From Paramacrobiotus metropolitanus (Eukaryota; Tardigrada; Eutardigrada; Parachela; Macrobiotidae): DNA of 64,000 nt. The stretch's first letter is position 1. Each line of letters begins with the position of its first letter. The notes under the pieces are model-generated. The model was not told the DNA's origin, searched no databases, and was given only the letters and a program-made list of their open reading frames with translations. Below, in pieces: positions 12,921 through 24,449 of this stretch. The DNA lies in assembly GCF_019649055.1 (NCBI RefSeq), contig NW_026570286.1, positions 62,001 to 126,000 on the forward strand, given 5' to 3'. A program made the translations under genes and the position numbers.

Positions 12921-14605
12921 TCAAAATCGAATGCAGAACGTCCTAAAAGGAAACACCAAATTTTGCTTAAACTACGAACAGGCATGAATTGTATTATTGT
13001 GGCAAACTAACTTCACAAAGTCGGGCGACTTTGACACAACCAGCTCAAACTCTGTCAAGGAGATGTAACCGTTTTCATCCAAATCGGCTTCCTGCATGAT
13101 CTGAAAAACCGCGCGATGCATTAATTAAACAATTGCCGCAGAAGCACACTGGCCTAGATAAAAACATACGTATTTGCAAATTTTCTGAATTTCTTCGTCG
13201 TGCAGGCCGCCCAGCTGTTCCGGATTAGTTAAACGGCGGATCAATTCGGCCAGATCATTTTGGTCAAGAAGACTGTCTTCATTGAAATCTGAAGAAAAGA
13301 AACGTTATTGTAGTATAATTACACTCACTGTCAGTTACGTATTGAACTGCATAAACACACACCATAAATTTTAAATGCATACGCTGTCTTTACAGACTTC
13401 GGCGCAGATTCACTGAACACCGAAAGTACATCGAGAAAGTCTTCAAAGGTCAGAGTGTTGTCCTTGCGGGAACTGAATACCGAGCAGATTCGATCTCTGA
13501 AGGGGTTGAACTGTGGAATAACAAAACAGGAATGTAACCGTACAAGGAACGTGTTCGTTAACTGATTCTTACAATTAGCACTCGCGCAAAATTGTTTTAA
13601 TACTTTCGCAATAATTTTTAACGGTGCACTGTATAACAGAAATATCAGCCATTCAAATAATAACTTCACAAACAATAGTACGTACTCGTAGCACTATGAA
13701 AATTCGCACGTGTAATTTTAATTTGCTCGACTGACTGTATACTCGTAAGTATCTGGTTATGGAAAAAATTACTACGAGTAGCACTTATTGGTAAAAATCA
13801 ATGCTGTAGCCTTACCATAATGATATAAACCTTTTATAGAAGTACAAACTATACTGCTATCTGATTTTACCATAAACTCTGGCATCCGTTCGAGATCTTC
13901 AAAGCGCAGAAACATTTCGGAAGGCTGCTGTGGATTACGTCCAGCGAGTTTGACCTCCCTTTGCATCCTACGGAATGCTCTGCAAACATTCTTTCATTTA
14001 TCACGGTGAATTATAGCATCAGATTATTAATTCTGCAACATATGCGACAAATACTAAAACTACCGGTGAAGTAGTGGTGCCCTATAATTGCTTTCGATCC
14101 CGCAAATTAAGTACATACATGTATAGATCTATGTACACGACTGCGGGAACGAGGCTACCGACAATCTTTTATAAACTTCATGCATTGACCATGATATTGT
14201 TTGTGTTTACACTTCATGTCACTCGCCATCTAACAGGAATATCATTATTAACTTATTCGGTACGTCTGATAATAAGTTGTATATTTCTGCATAATTATCG
14301 GTTACGTGAAATTATCGTTTATCCATAACAATTAACGTTAAAGTGATTAAAATCAGTATTCTTTTGCACTTGCTGCACGTGAATATCAGCACGGGGAATT
14401 TTCATTGCCGGATCATCCAAACAAAGGTGCCAAAGAACAAAAGTAAAAGTTTATAAACGAAATATTTTATTTGGACTTTCTCTTGATCCATACTATCAGA
14501 TTCCATTCGACCCGCGTACCTGACAATTTCATTCTTGGACAAATACGTAAGATCCTGGTAGTCCCGGAGGTCCTGGGCCGGGAGCTTGGTAGCCGAATTT
14601 CCCAT
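12921..14605 (-). CDS. CIB2: CIB-family EF-hand protein (CIB2/CIB3-like)
   Basis: Calcium- and integrin-binding family protein. CIB2/3 bind integrin tails and are auxiliary subunits of TMC mechanotransduction channels. Six exons (14520-14605, 13871-13979, 13363-13510, 13170-13288, 13012-13100, 12921-12942) join in phase to 190 residues, close to the 187 of CIB2. The N-terminus MGNSATKL has the glycine expected for myristoylation, followed by [13 protein letters not shown]. Next come [14 protein letters not shown] and the family signature [17 protein letters not shown]-hand 3 ([13 protein letters not shown]) and EF-hand 4 ([13 protein letters not shown]) keep most calcium ligands. The C-terminus SPDFVKTFCIRF matches the hydrophobic tail of the family. 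The last coding exon is only 22 nt. The gene is tail-to-tail with amnionless and head-to-head with VPS28. Confidence 0.92.
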
Positions 14606-15971
14606 GCCTAATCCTTTATGGGAATCGTTTTTGTTTTAACAACAGCCGGCCGCTGCTGTTTCCAAATATCAACAATGATTTCTTTCTTGTTCAAACCGTC
14701 AAGTCCAAAATATTCGATCGACTTTCGGCCGCGGCTGCGTTGTTCACCTGTTCCGACAAAATCGTGATCGACGCAATGACATTACATGTTGATGTTCGAT
14801 TATGGTGCATCATAAAAGCATAAAATTGCAGTTGATTCCATTGAGCCCAATCTAACAAACGCAGTCGATAAGCACAGTTTCGCATTTTGAATCACTTGAT
14901 TATCGTGATATACGTAAAGGGTATGCGAGAGATACGGTTGCATTGTTGACTTTTAAATTGATACCGCTCCAATTGCTCCTGATAGCAAGCAGCATGTTAG
15001 AAGCGAATGAATTTTGAACCATCCCTTGTTACATTTCAATTGTTTATCAGTTTATACGCCATAGTTTTAGTTGCATAAATAACTGAAGAGGAAATTTTAT
15101 AAAAATTACAGTAAACTGGTAATTAAAGTCAAACTTGATACTCTGTATTCTGTAAGTTAGTCAGTAGTCTTCACTCACAGTGAGTCTCTTGCACAATCGA
15201 AACAGCAAAGATTTTGATAAAAATCATAAAAATTAATGGTTGTTCACAGTAAAGTGCAGCCTGATAGCCCATATGTTAGCATCCAGATTAAATTTTATGA
15301 CGTCGAACCGGAAGTTCTATCGTCAGCAGACGATTGGTTAATGATAAGTCTGACCGCGATTTTGCTCCTCCCACTGGCGCATTGTTCGAAATTCTGTGCG
15401 ATATCGTAGGCTAAACTGCTAAAGCAGTTCTTCCCCTTGTCACTTGTGCCTTTCGTAACGATTTGTTTTGCTTTCTCTGAACTTTGGTAAACCGTGAAAA
15501 GTAATTTTGCACGACAAATTGACAGGACCCCTTTTTTGTGTATTTTTCAGTACTTTTCCGTGTTTATTCCTATAAAAGCCACGTTAAAGTCTGTCAACTG
15601 GATTTGCTTCTTCCTTCACTCAAGTTTGGCTGCTTCTTCGTGTGATTCTTGAAGTGGAGCAGTCCAGATAAGTGAGTTGTTATTGAGCCTGTACCCCTTC
15701 TTGTGCCATTCCGATTCGCGTGGATGTCTTTTGTTCGCATTATCGGGCCCTGTAAAACAACCTGAACCAAACCTTCAACTGTGTAGCTTCTCGATCGGAG
15801 ATTGTTGCGGCGTTCTGGTCTTTCGCGCACGCTCTGGTGGGAGAACAGGAAAGCCTCTGACTCAGCCAGCAGCCTCTTCGATTTCGCGCTGTTCCCCGTG
15901 ACAGTACTCGGAAGGGGCTCGAGATTGACCTTCTACATAGGACAGCCCAGTCAGTGGGGAAGAAAAGCAGA
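14606..15971. promoter_or_regulatory. Bidirectional upstream region, CIB / VPS28
   Basis: This 1.37-kb stretch lies between divergent start codons. The right half (about 15550-15970) has higher GC content and probably holds the VPS28 promoter and 5' UTR. Open frames here (for example 15594-15901) have no homology and I treat them as chance. Confidence 0.4.
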
Positions 15972-17830
15972 ATGGCGCTGTTTACCAATTTGCAGTCACC
16001 TCCTGGCTATGATATGGGCAGTGGGAATAATAATCCTGCACTCATGGAGGTTTGTTCGGATTTAGAGATTTTTGCAGTTATTATCAATAACTATTTATCA
16101 TGTAATGCACTCATTGCACTGTATTTAAAAACCTTGTGTTTGTGTGTATTTCAGACTGTCCGGTTGTACAAGAACAGCAAGGAACGCGATTGGTAAGTCT
16201 GAGCCTACATCAAGGGGATAGCTTTAAAGGTTTTGGGCAGTGACTAAACACTCATCATTGAAAGGAATTTTGTAGCGGTTTCGTGATGTTAGGATGATAG
16301 GTGTTGGGTTTTAATTTGTTTTTAATGTGTTTTAATTTTGCAGTACTTACCATTCATCAATCACTAGCAATAATTTATTTTTGGCTGCAGTTTAATTGCA
16401 AGTCGACAATCAGACATACGTATTGTAGTATTTGATCGCACAGAATGGAAAATAATTGCCTTTTGCCATTTTTACAATTGCAGTGCCTGGTGTTGGTGTT
16501 TTATCTGATCGATATCTTTGTAAATTTCCAAATTCAGATTTGCGCCAATTTTTTCGTTGCAGGTATGAAAATATGAGTGATTTGTATGCAGTCATCAATT
16601 CCATTGAGCAGCTGGAAAAGGCTTACATTCGGGATTGCATAACATCAAAGGAGTAAGTCGTATACAAATGCAATCGATTTACTATGGTATAACTACATGT
16701 TTCTCCTGCATGAACCTGATGTGCAATTGTGCATATTGTTTTAATGAGATATTTGAAGTGTTGCGTTTGTGTTTTTATAGGTACACCGCGGCATGCTCGA
16801 AACTGCTCGTACAAGTGAAATCTGCCTTTAAATTAATTAAATCGGAGGAGTTTCCCACGATAGAAGCGTTTATGGAAAAGTTTCGAGTACGTTCATGGTT
16901 TAAGTGCGGGTGTTTCCGCCGCTGTGTTCACTGTGAGACGCTGGGTTTGTGTATGCTACAGTTTGATTGCCCAGCCGCCATGGAACGCATCAGAGATGAC
17001 AGTCCTATTACCATCCGTGATGATAAAGGGAACACCAGTAAATGCATTGCGGATATCGTGGCGGTATGTTTTGCTAGCTGTATCAGCGGGAAAACTGGTT
17101 CGCTACAATGGTTGTTTCGTTAATTTTGCATACTATTTTCAGCTGTTCATAACGGTGATGGATAAGCTTCGGCTGCAAATGAAAGCTGTCGATGAGGTCA
17201 GTAATTTTCTTACGGCAACATCCAACATACAGGGATCAAATTGTTTCGTTTCCAGTATCCGTGCTATTGCTGCATTATCATGCATTTAAACAGTAGTTCG
17301 AGTGTTTTCTACGGTTTTGTAACCAAAATTTTTCCTTGTTGTAGTGGTATTAACAGTCTAACTGAACGCTAATACTGTTGGCTTTCGCATTATTAAATGC
17401 TTGTTCTTTTGCCTTATAATTAAAACTCGTTACTACATTTCACATTTGAACTGCTACGTTGCTACATTTGAAAACTAAAGGGAACAGTAGCATAAGTGAT
17501 TCATCAATCTTTTGCTGCAGATACAACCGGAAATGAGAGATCTGATGGATACGATTAACCGCTTGAGCATCCTTCCGGCTGATTACGAAGGCCGCGCGGC
17601 TGTTTCTAAATGGTACACTGAAAACCGTTTTTTTCTCAATGTTTAAAGTATACCTTGGCAGTAAATAATAATTATTGAGCATTGATACAAGCACGACATT
17701 TTTTAGGTTGCACGTGATGTCCTCAATGAACGCATCTGAAGAATTTGATGATGGGCAGATCCGACAGATGATTTTCGATCTCGAAAGTGGCTATAGTGCT
17801 TTACTGAAGCTGCTGCATAGCACTTCTTGA
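15972..17830 (+). CDS. VPS28: VPS28, ESCRT-I subunit
   Basis: Core subunit of ESCRT-I, which sorts ubiquitinated cargo at endosomes and links ESCRT-I to ESCRT-II. Eight exons (15972-16049, 16155-16192, 16563-16652, 16781-16886, 16962-17063, 17143-17196, 17521-17612, 17707-17830) join in phase to 227 residues, against about 221 in human. The N-terminal part carries VRLYKNSKERDWYENM and LYAVINSIEQLEKAYIRDC, followed by the helical core with FDCPAAMERI. The C-terminal four-helix domain includes LRLQMKAVDEIQPEMRDL, NRLSILPADYEG and the end YSALLKLLHSTS. No break or missing motif is seen. A poly(A) signal lies at 18085. Confidence 0.97.
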
Positions 17831-19036
17831 TCCTGACAGTATCATTCCCTGGCTATTGGAGTATAAGTTGACGATTTTCCAGCTCAAAGGTTTCGCTTTT
17901 GTGTTAAAAGTCTCTTCATCCGTTGATTTTTGTCCAAAAGGATTTTATTTATTGCTTTTTATTTGGAAACTAGTGCGTACACAAGTGCGGTTTATGTTGT
18001 GAGCCAGTGTATTAGCTACTTTTAAACATGTGGCGTTTCGCTTTTCGGGTACGTTTAGTTCTTCGTGTACTTAATATTTTGAAAAATAAATACTGCAGTC
18101 GGTGACGTTCATCCAGCAATAATATTCACAATTTCTAGATGATAATTATTGTATTGTCTCACAACCAGTTGTCTGCATGACCGCAGTTCATGGTTGTCAT
18201 CATTCAACATATGCTTGGACGTCGGAGGATCTATGCAGAATATTGACTAACATGTAGGACATATATATGTGGGAAGTATATATATGCGAAAAATTTGTAG
18301 GAAGTCTTTAAGAAGTAATGCGCTTCCTTTTATGTAAAGCATTATGATTACTTTATAAACAAAAAACATGAACTCAGTAAACTCGCGTTATTATTTATAT
18401 CTAGATCTATGGAAATATAGTAACTTTATGATAATAACCAAGTGAATGGGCAGTTCTGAAATTATCGTATCCACAAGTCAGTGAATCTTGTAATTATGGA
18501 ACATGATGAACAGCTGATCAACACGTCATCATCATGCAGAACACTGATGGTGAGAGCAAACGTTATCTTAAAATTCTCAAGATCACTGGCACTTGGCAGT
18601 GCAATATTGCACTTGCGTTTTGCAGTTTTGGAAGTGCGATTGCGTCAACCATGGTGACGTGGACTGCTGCCAAGATTTATAGAAGTACTCGTACAAAATG
18701 TACTTGAGCATTATTTACAACCATTTCCGTCGAACATTTTATCTGCATACAAATTCAGAATTAAAATAAAATCAGTGCTAGTTGTCTGGCGTTTGTGGGA
18801 CGTTTTGTTACTTATTTAAGCTAGCTTTTTTATTCTTGCAGTCTGTGATTTTACAGGCAGTTTGCCAACGTGCTTGACAGCCGTTTCGGTTGAATTTTTA
18901 TAATGCAGCGACGCGCAGTCTGCGGAAAAGCTTGAAGTCAGGACTTCGCTATTTTCAGCCGCTGTGGTTGTTCTGGGTGCACTATCCGACTGTGCAAAAC
19001 TGCATGTTCCCGTTGTGTTTATCGTGAACAGCGTCC
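17831..19036. other. Intergenic, VPS28 to DPAGT1
   Basis: About 1.2 kb of AT-rich DNA. It holds the VPS28 3' UTR with AATAAA at 18085-18090, a (TA)-rich patch near 18260-18290, and the DPAGT1 upstream region. One copy of the TACTCGTA octamer lies at 18686. No gene is seen. Confidence 0.5.
18085..18090 (+). promoter_or_regulatory. AATAAA poly(A) signal of VPS28
   Basis: Canonical hexamer about 255 nt after the VPS28 stop codon. Confidence 0.5.
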
Positions 19037-21375
19037 ATGGACAATCACAGTGTGACAGTTGACATGGGATCTGTGGGATCCGCGCAGAGTGTGCGAGACG
19101 ATATTCCTACGACGCAGGTGATCTCGCCTGGCAGTTTGTGGCCACTGCTGTGCAATGCACTCTTCTCCTTGGTGGCTTATTATGCCACCTTCAAGATCAT
19201 CCCGAAAGTGAAGGAAATGTTTGTCAGTGCGGGCTTTGCGGGGGTCGACATGAGCAAGAAAGACCGTCATAAAGTGTAAGTGCGTCGCAAGTGAGCATGC
19301 TGCTGTTGTTACCAGTAAATTCGAAGGAAGACCCGCCTTTATCCTGCTCGACGTTGTTTTAATTTCTGCTGTTTCGCTCTGATGCTGCAGCGGAGAAGGG
19401 CACTTTTTGAGCGCCATTCGAATACGTTCCGTTGTCGAAATGCATGGCTTGCTGGCAAAGAACGGTTGAGTGTGCGTACTGCAGCATTGTTGCGTGCTTC
19501 AGCTTGTATTTGATATTTGGTCATGGTCTGTGTATATATACACAGACCATGATTTGGTACTGCCAGAAGAGTAAAGCCAGTGTGGATGCAGATTTCGCGT
19601 TTTCATGTCAGGAGCGGTCGCAATATATTTTATTTTGCAGGCCGGAAGCCATGGGTGTCGTGTCCGGAGCCATTTTTCTCATCACGATGTTTTTGTTCAT
19701 TCCTGTGCCGTTTGCGTGGAATCTTGCCAGCGTATCCCACAACGATGTGGTGTTCGCCAATCAGTCCGTTCGCGTCCACGCGGACAGCGTTTTTCCCCAC
19801 TCCGAGGTTTGTCGCAGAACCAAAAGACACCTTTTTTAATGAAAAATACTTTTTCCAGTATTAATTATCGTAAATAACAATACTAATTATATTGTAATTT
19901 TTTCAAGAAACTGGTTGTGCTGTTGGTCCTTCTGTCTGTGCTAGTGTAGTAATATTTTTTTAAAATTATTATGTACTGTGGTGATGCAGCCTGCAAACGC
20001 TTACACTAACCTTATCAGCGAAATTAAATATTTTGGCTACGCAATCTGACTTCTGCACTTTTTCAGTTTGTGGAATTCATCACAGCCATTCTGTGCATAT
20101 GTTGCATGCTGTTTTTGGGATTTGCGGATGATGCGCTGAATCTTCGATGGAGGGATAAGCTGTTCCTGCCAACAATTGCCACTCTTCCTCTTCTGATGGT
20201 GTACTACGTTAATTGCAACTCCACAACCATCATCGTGCCAAAACCGCTTCGGGAACTTGTTGGCTATAGCATAAATTTAGGTATGGTTTCAGTTTTCGGA
20301 TTCAGTTTAATGCAGTACTTCTATCTGTACCGTTTTGTAAAATATCTATACACATCAAATAGATGAAGTTGGTTTTAATTGTATCTGCAGTGCTTTGTGC
20401 ATTAATTTCTGGCACTTTCAGGGTTGCTGTATTACGTTTTTATGGGGATGCTGGCTGTTTTCTGCACGAATGCCATCAATATCCTTGCTGGAATTAACGG
20501 TTTGGAAGCCGGACAGTCTTTTATAATTGCTGTATCGGTGGCAGTTTTCAACATCATTGAACTCCGAGGTACCCATGTGCCAGATTGTTAACTCTTAGGT
20601 TATTATTTCGTGTTTATTATCCGATTAGTAATACCGCCAGTTCCATTGGGCACAGGTTTTATGGAGGGCTTCTGCACTTTTCAGTATTAAAACGCATTGT
20701 TTTGGTGAAGTGGGCGTTTAAGTTTTTTAGGTTTTGTTTGAGTAAGCTTGTATTGCATTACATTTGTAGAAAATCTCGGCATCGTATTTTGCAGGTATTT
20801 ACCACGAAGCTTACACCTTCTCCTTGTACTTCATCCTCCCCTACATCGCAACAACCGGCGCGTTATTAAGGCATAACTGGTATCCATCGCAGGTCTTCGT
20901 TGGCGACACATTCTGTTATTTCTCCGGTATGACCTTCGCCGTTGTGGCCGTCCTGGGACATTTCAGCAAAACCATGCTGCTCTTCTTTATCCCGCAGATT
21001 TTTAACTTCCTCTATTCCGTACCCCAGCTCTTTCGTTTTATCCCCTGCCCGCGGCATCGATTACCGCGGTACTCACCGGAAACCGACACCGTCAGTATCA
21101 GTACGACAACATTTAAACCGGCGCAGTTGTCCTTCTTAGGACGCCTGATGTACCACGTCTTCCGGATGTTTCGGGTGATCAGAATTGTGAAGGAAGAAGA
21201 CGGGATGGTGGAGTGTAATAATTTTACACTTATTAATCTGGCTTTGCTTGTCTTTGGTCCGACGCACGAGAGAACACTGACCAAACGCCTGTTGATCCTG
21301 CAGATTGTTTGCTCATGTTTGGCTTTGTGTATTCGCTACCCTGGTGCCAGTCTGTTTTATGATGTTGGAAACTGA
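19037..21375 (+). CDS. DPAGT1: DPAGT1, dolichyl-P GlcNAc-1-P transferase
   Basis: ER multi-pass enzyme that transfers GlcNAc-1-phosphate from UDP-GlcNAc to dolichyl phosphate, the first step of N-glycan precursor assembly (yeast Alg7) and the tunicamycin target. Five exons (19037-19275, 19641-19806, 20067-20280, 20422-20568, 20795-21375) join in phase to 448 residues; human has about 408. Visible signatures: [19 protein letters not shown] near the start, the acidic [15 protein letters not shown] loop (metal/substrate site), [17 protein letters not shown], and [19 protein letters not shown]. The C-terminal loop has the family's [15 protein letters not shown]. Many hydrophobic helices fit the roughly ten-pass fold. 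Upstream in-frame sequence offers no better ATG. Confidence 0.97.
19521..19552. repeat. 32-bp perfect palindrome
   Basis: Perfect inverted repeat with no spacer in intron 1 of the DPAGT1 gene. Its left half is tcatggtctgtgtata and the right half is the exact reverse complement, with a TATATATA centre. Confidence 0.9.
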
Positions 21376-22448
21376 TATTACATAATTGGTTAATGAGATT
21401 TTAATGGAAATTCTTCGGGAAAGTATTGCTGTTTGCTTTTATTTTTTACTTTTGTATGATTTCGGAATTTATCTCAAGTAGAATCAGGCGATTTACTAAA
21501 ATGCAGATATAATATCTGAATTAAAGTTGAATGATCTTCGTAGTTCGTGGCGTGCAATCGTGCCAGAATTTGGGATATTTTTGGATTGATAAGAGTTTTC
21601 TGGCCTTTAACATTTGTACTGACAATACTGCAGCGAAAAAATATTGCCTAACACAGACTAGCACTTAAGTTTCGCATTAAGCACTTCCTTATTTCATACT
21701 ACTTCAGTAACAACATCGACTTACAGATTTTATATTAACGTAGTTCTATTTTAAAATAATTGTACTTTGGACTTCTGAAACGGCCTTCGTCCTACGGTGC
21801 GCAAGCATCTGGTCGATCGTGACTCGAGAGTCGACTAGACTCACTAAGTAGGGAAAGTATTAATAAATAATGAATAACGCAGACAAACTGCGACAGTAAG
21901 CAATTAGTCAATATTACATAATGATGATAGTATTATGATTTTTGGATGGTTGAAGTGCGTCTTCCACATGTAAAGTGCTTATAAAAACCATGGCAGCCGC
22001 TTTCATGCAGTACACCAACAGAATCGATGTACTGTATCACAACATGACACATTGTTTGTAATACACTTATGCTAATGATACAATAAACAATAATCTGCCT
22101 ACACATTATTTGTGCAGAGGCATCATCCATAACGTTAATACTGCCTATGTGTTTGTTATACTACAGCGCTTACAGCACCGGATATGAATGATATCATGCA
22201 GGCAATAAAATAGCCATCCTATTCTTACTCCACAATTCCATTTCAGTTCTGCCGTTCACAAGTCAAAAGTGTTGAAAATTTTCAAGATCAAGTTTACCTT
22301 TTTTTGATGTTTAGTTTAAATGATCAAAATTTCAAAAAATTTTAACAAGAACAATTCGAAACTGTAGTACAATTCGTCGCAATTTGACCGTGAATGAATT
22401 ATTTAGTGGGATCGTTTAAGAATTAATTTCCAGAATTAAATATTCATT
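21376..22448. other. Intergenic, DPAGT1 to phosphatase
   Basis: About 1.07 kb of AT-rich DNA holding the DPAGT1 3' UTR and phosphatase upstream region. No coding signal, RNA gene or repeat is recognised. Confidence 0.5.
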
Positions 22449-23810
22449 ATGAGTCGCACAGCGTTTATGAATGGCAGCGTGCTGAGCCAGGCGGATTTGT
22501 TAGCCATTTATCGGGGAGCCCAGCAAATCGTCTACAATGTATATCTGACATCCCACGAAGGTGCCAACGAGGACGCTATTCGCAGACTCAACATTAAGGC
22601 CGTCATCAATTGTACAACTAACCTGCCACACAGCAACGTGTAAGATTTGAAATATTAGCATACTCGCTGTGTTGTGTAAGAATTTGGCGAAGCTGCCGTC
22701 ATATTGGATCACAGTTTTTGGCTGGCATTCGAAAATTCATCATTCATTAGTATGACGATAATTCCGAGTGAACATATCTGTACACTTTCTGATTGCAGAC
22801 CAGGAGTAGCATACTACAGAGTTCCCATCGAAGACTCCCTGGTAGAAATGATTTCATCATATTTCGAACCTGTTGCTGCCATAATTGAAGGCTTTGTCAT
22901 GAAAGGTCATCCTGTTCTCATCCATTGCCAAGCTGGTTAGTATAAAGCGTTAAAGATTAAAATTTAACTGCTGTTTTATGTTTAAATCGACTGTCAAAAT
23001 GGTAAAGCAATATGAAATAAAATAACATCAGCGCGATGGTGACCTTTTTTATATGTGTCCAGCCAAGGCAATACTACGGCTAACCATGGTACAGCTAATG
23101 CAGTTGTTACGAACGGATTACAGGTGTTTCCAGATCAGCAACCTGTTTGTTAGCCTACATGATGAGCCATCATGGATTGTCCTTAAGAGATGCATTCCAA
23201 AAGATGAAGCGATGTCGTACATTGGTGGAACCCAATCCTAGTTTTATGGAGCAACTCGTCAGGTACTTGAAGTAGTTATGAAAGCCCAGTCTTCTTATAT
23301 ACAATATGAAGTACAGACTGTATACAAATTTTACACAGGAAGCAAAACAAAATATGTCTCTGTTAACCGGGTTTAACGTCTGCTTTGTACAGCTATGAAA
23401 CCTTATTTCGACCGGAAGGCACGGTTAAACTGACGTACACCAACGGGATCGCTACCGCCGATGTGGTAAACGACAATCCTCATACGCTGGAACGGGACGT
23501 GCTTAAGCGTCAGGAAGAGTGGAGTATGCGTCTACCGTCGGCTGTACCGACTTTAGGACAGAGCGCAGCAGCTAAACCGTCCGAGGCGACTACCAAAACA
23601 GCTCCTTGGACAAAACCATTGGATAATGTGGAGACCTTCAGTCGGTCGCGTTTCACTCGCAGTCGCGCCAAAGATTACGCCATGGATTATGTCGTAAATG
23701 GGAAAAAAGGAACAAACGGCGCGCAATCATTTCTCGCGTGTGCCATCTCAGTTATAATAAAACTTAATGTGCATATCTCAGTGACCTTTTGCATTTTGTT
23801 ATTTTGTTGA
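22449..23810 (+). CDS. Atypical dual-specificity phosphatase (DUSP14/18-like)
   Basis: Protein phosphatase of the atypical DUSP group. Four exons (22449-22639, 22799-22935, 23124-23262, 23393-23810) join in phase to 294 residues. The P-loop HCQAGVSRSAT places the catalytic Cys near residue 107 and Arg near 113. The general acid is probably the Asp of VPIEDS (about 76). AYMMSHHGLSLRDAF and EPNPSFMEQLVSYE follow, and then TVKLTYTNGIATADVV, a short segment that resembles the region after the catalytic domain of DUSP14/18/21. No kinase-binding rhodanese domain is present. The C-terminal 90 residues are family-specific and end in a hydrophobic run (about 271-294). That end might be read-through: a potential donor GTAAAT occurs at about 23694, so the true C-terminus is uncertain. 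A poly(A) signal lies at 23894. Confidence 0.9.
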
Positions 23811-23893
23811 TCATTGTCTGCACGACTTTTGTAGCATACAAAGCGTTGCAACTATAGTACCAACGTATTTCGTAGTAATACTGTATACAATAT

Positions 23894-23899
23894 AATAAA
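23894..23899 (+). promoter_or_regulatory. AATAAA poly(A) signal of the phosphatase gene
   Basis: Canonical hexamer 84 nt after the proposed stop codon; a second lies near 23980. Confidence 0.5.
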
Positions 23900-24449
23900 T
23901 GCCGAAATATAATATGGAATATTCCGAGTGCATCGTTGAAGCAATTGTGTATACGTTAAGTACGTTAATCAACCTACAAATAAACTCATTTCAAAACTGC
24001 TTGTGGTCGCACTATACAGTAACTTTATTAAGTGTACGCTAATTAAGGAAGCATTTCAGTAGATGAATCATCATTGTGAAGTAATAAAATTAACCATAGT
24101 TTCTCATAGGACCAAAAATAACCGTCACTACTAGGAAAATCTGCTACATATATATCATAATAAATGTATACAGAACAAAAAGTAATAATCAGTCAACCCT
24201 ATAAAGTGCACAGATTACCGAGTATTTTGTTCATATTACGACAAATTGGTACGGAAAGGCTCGAAAAAAGAAACGATTGGTTGTCTCTATCACGAAAGAT
24301 AGCGTTATGGAGGAACTTTGGCGACCAACTGGTCAGGATTTTCAGGAAAGGTTAGCCGACTGATTTCCGGTTGTCGGCTGAGCTCTGTGTTGTCTGTGCC
24401 CGGTTATACGCGCTGTCGTTTATAGATTTTCACCGGTAGCATAATTCCA
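23900..24449. other. Convergent intergenic gap
   Basis: Between the 3' ends of the phosphatase and the gamma-like membrane protein genes. AT-rich, with a short open frame (24164-24355) that has no recognisable content. Confidence 0.45.
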
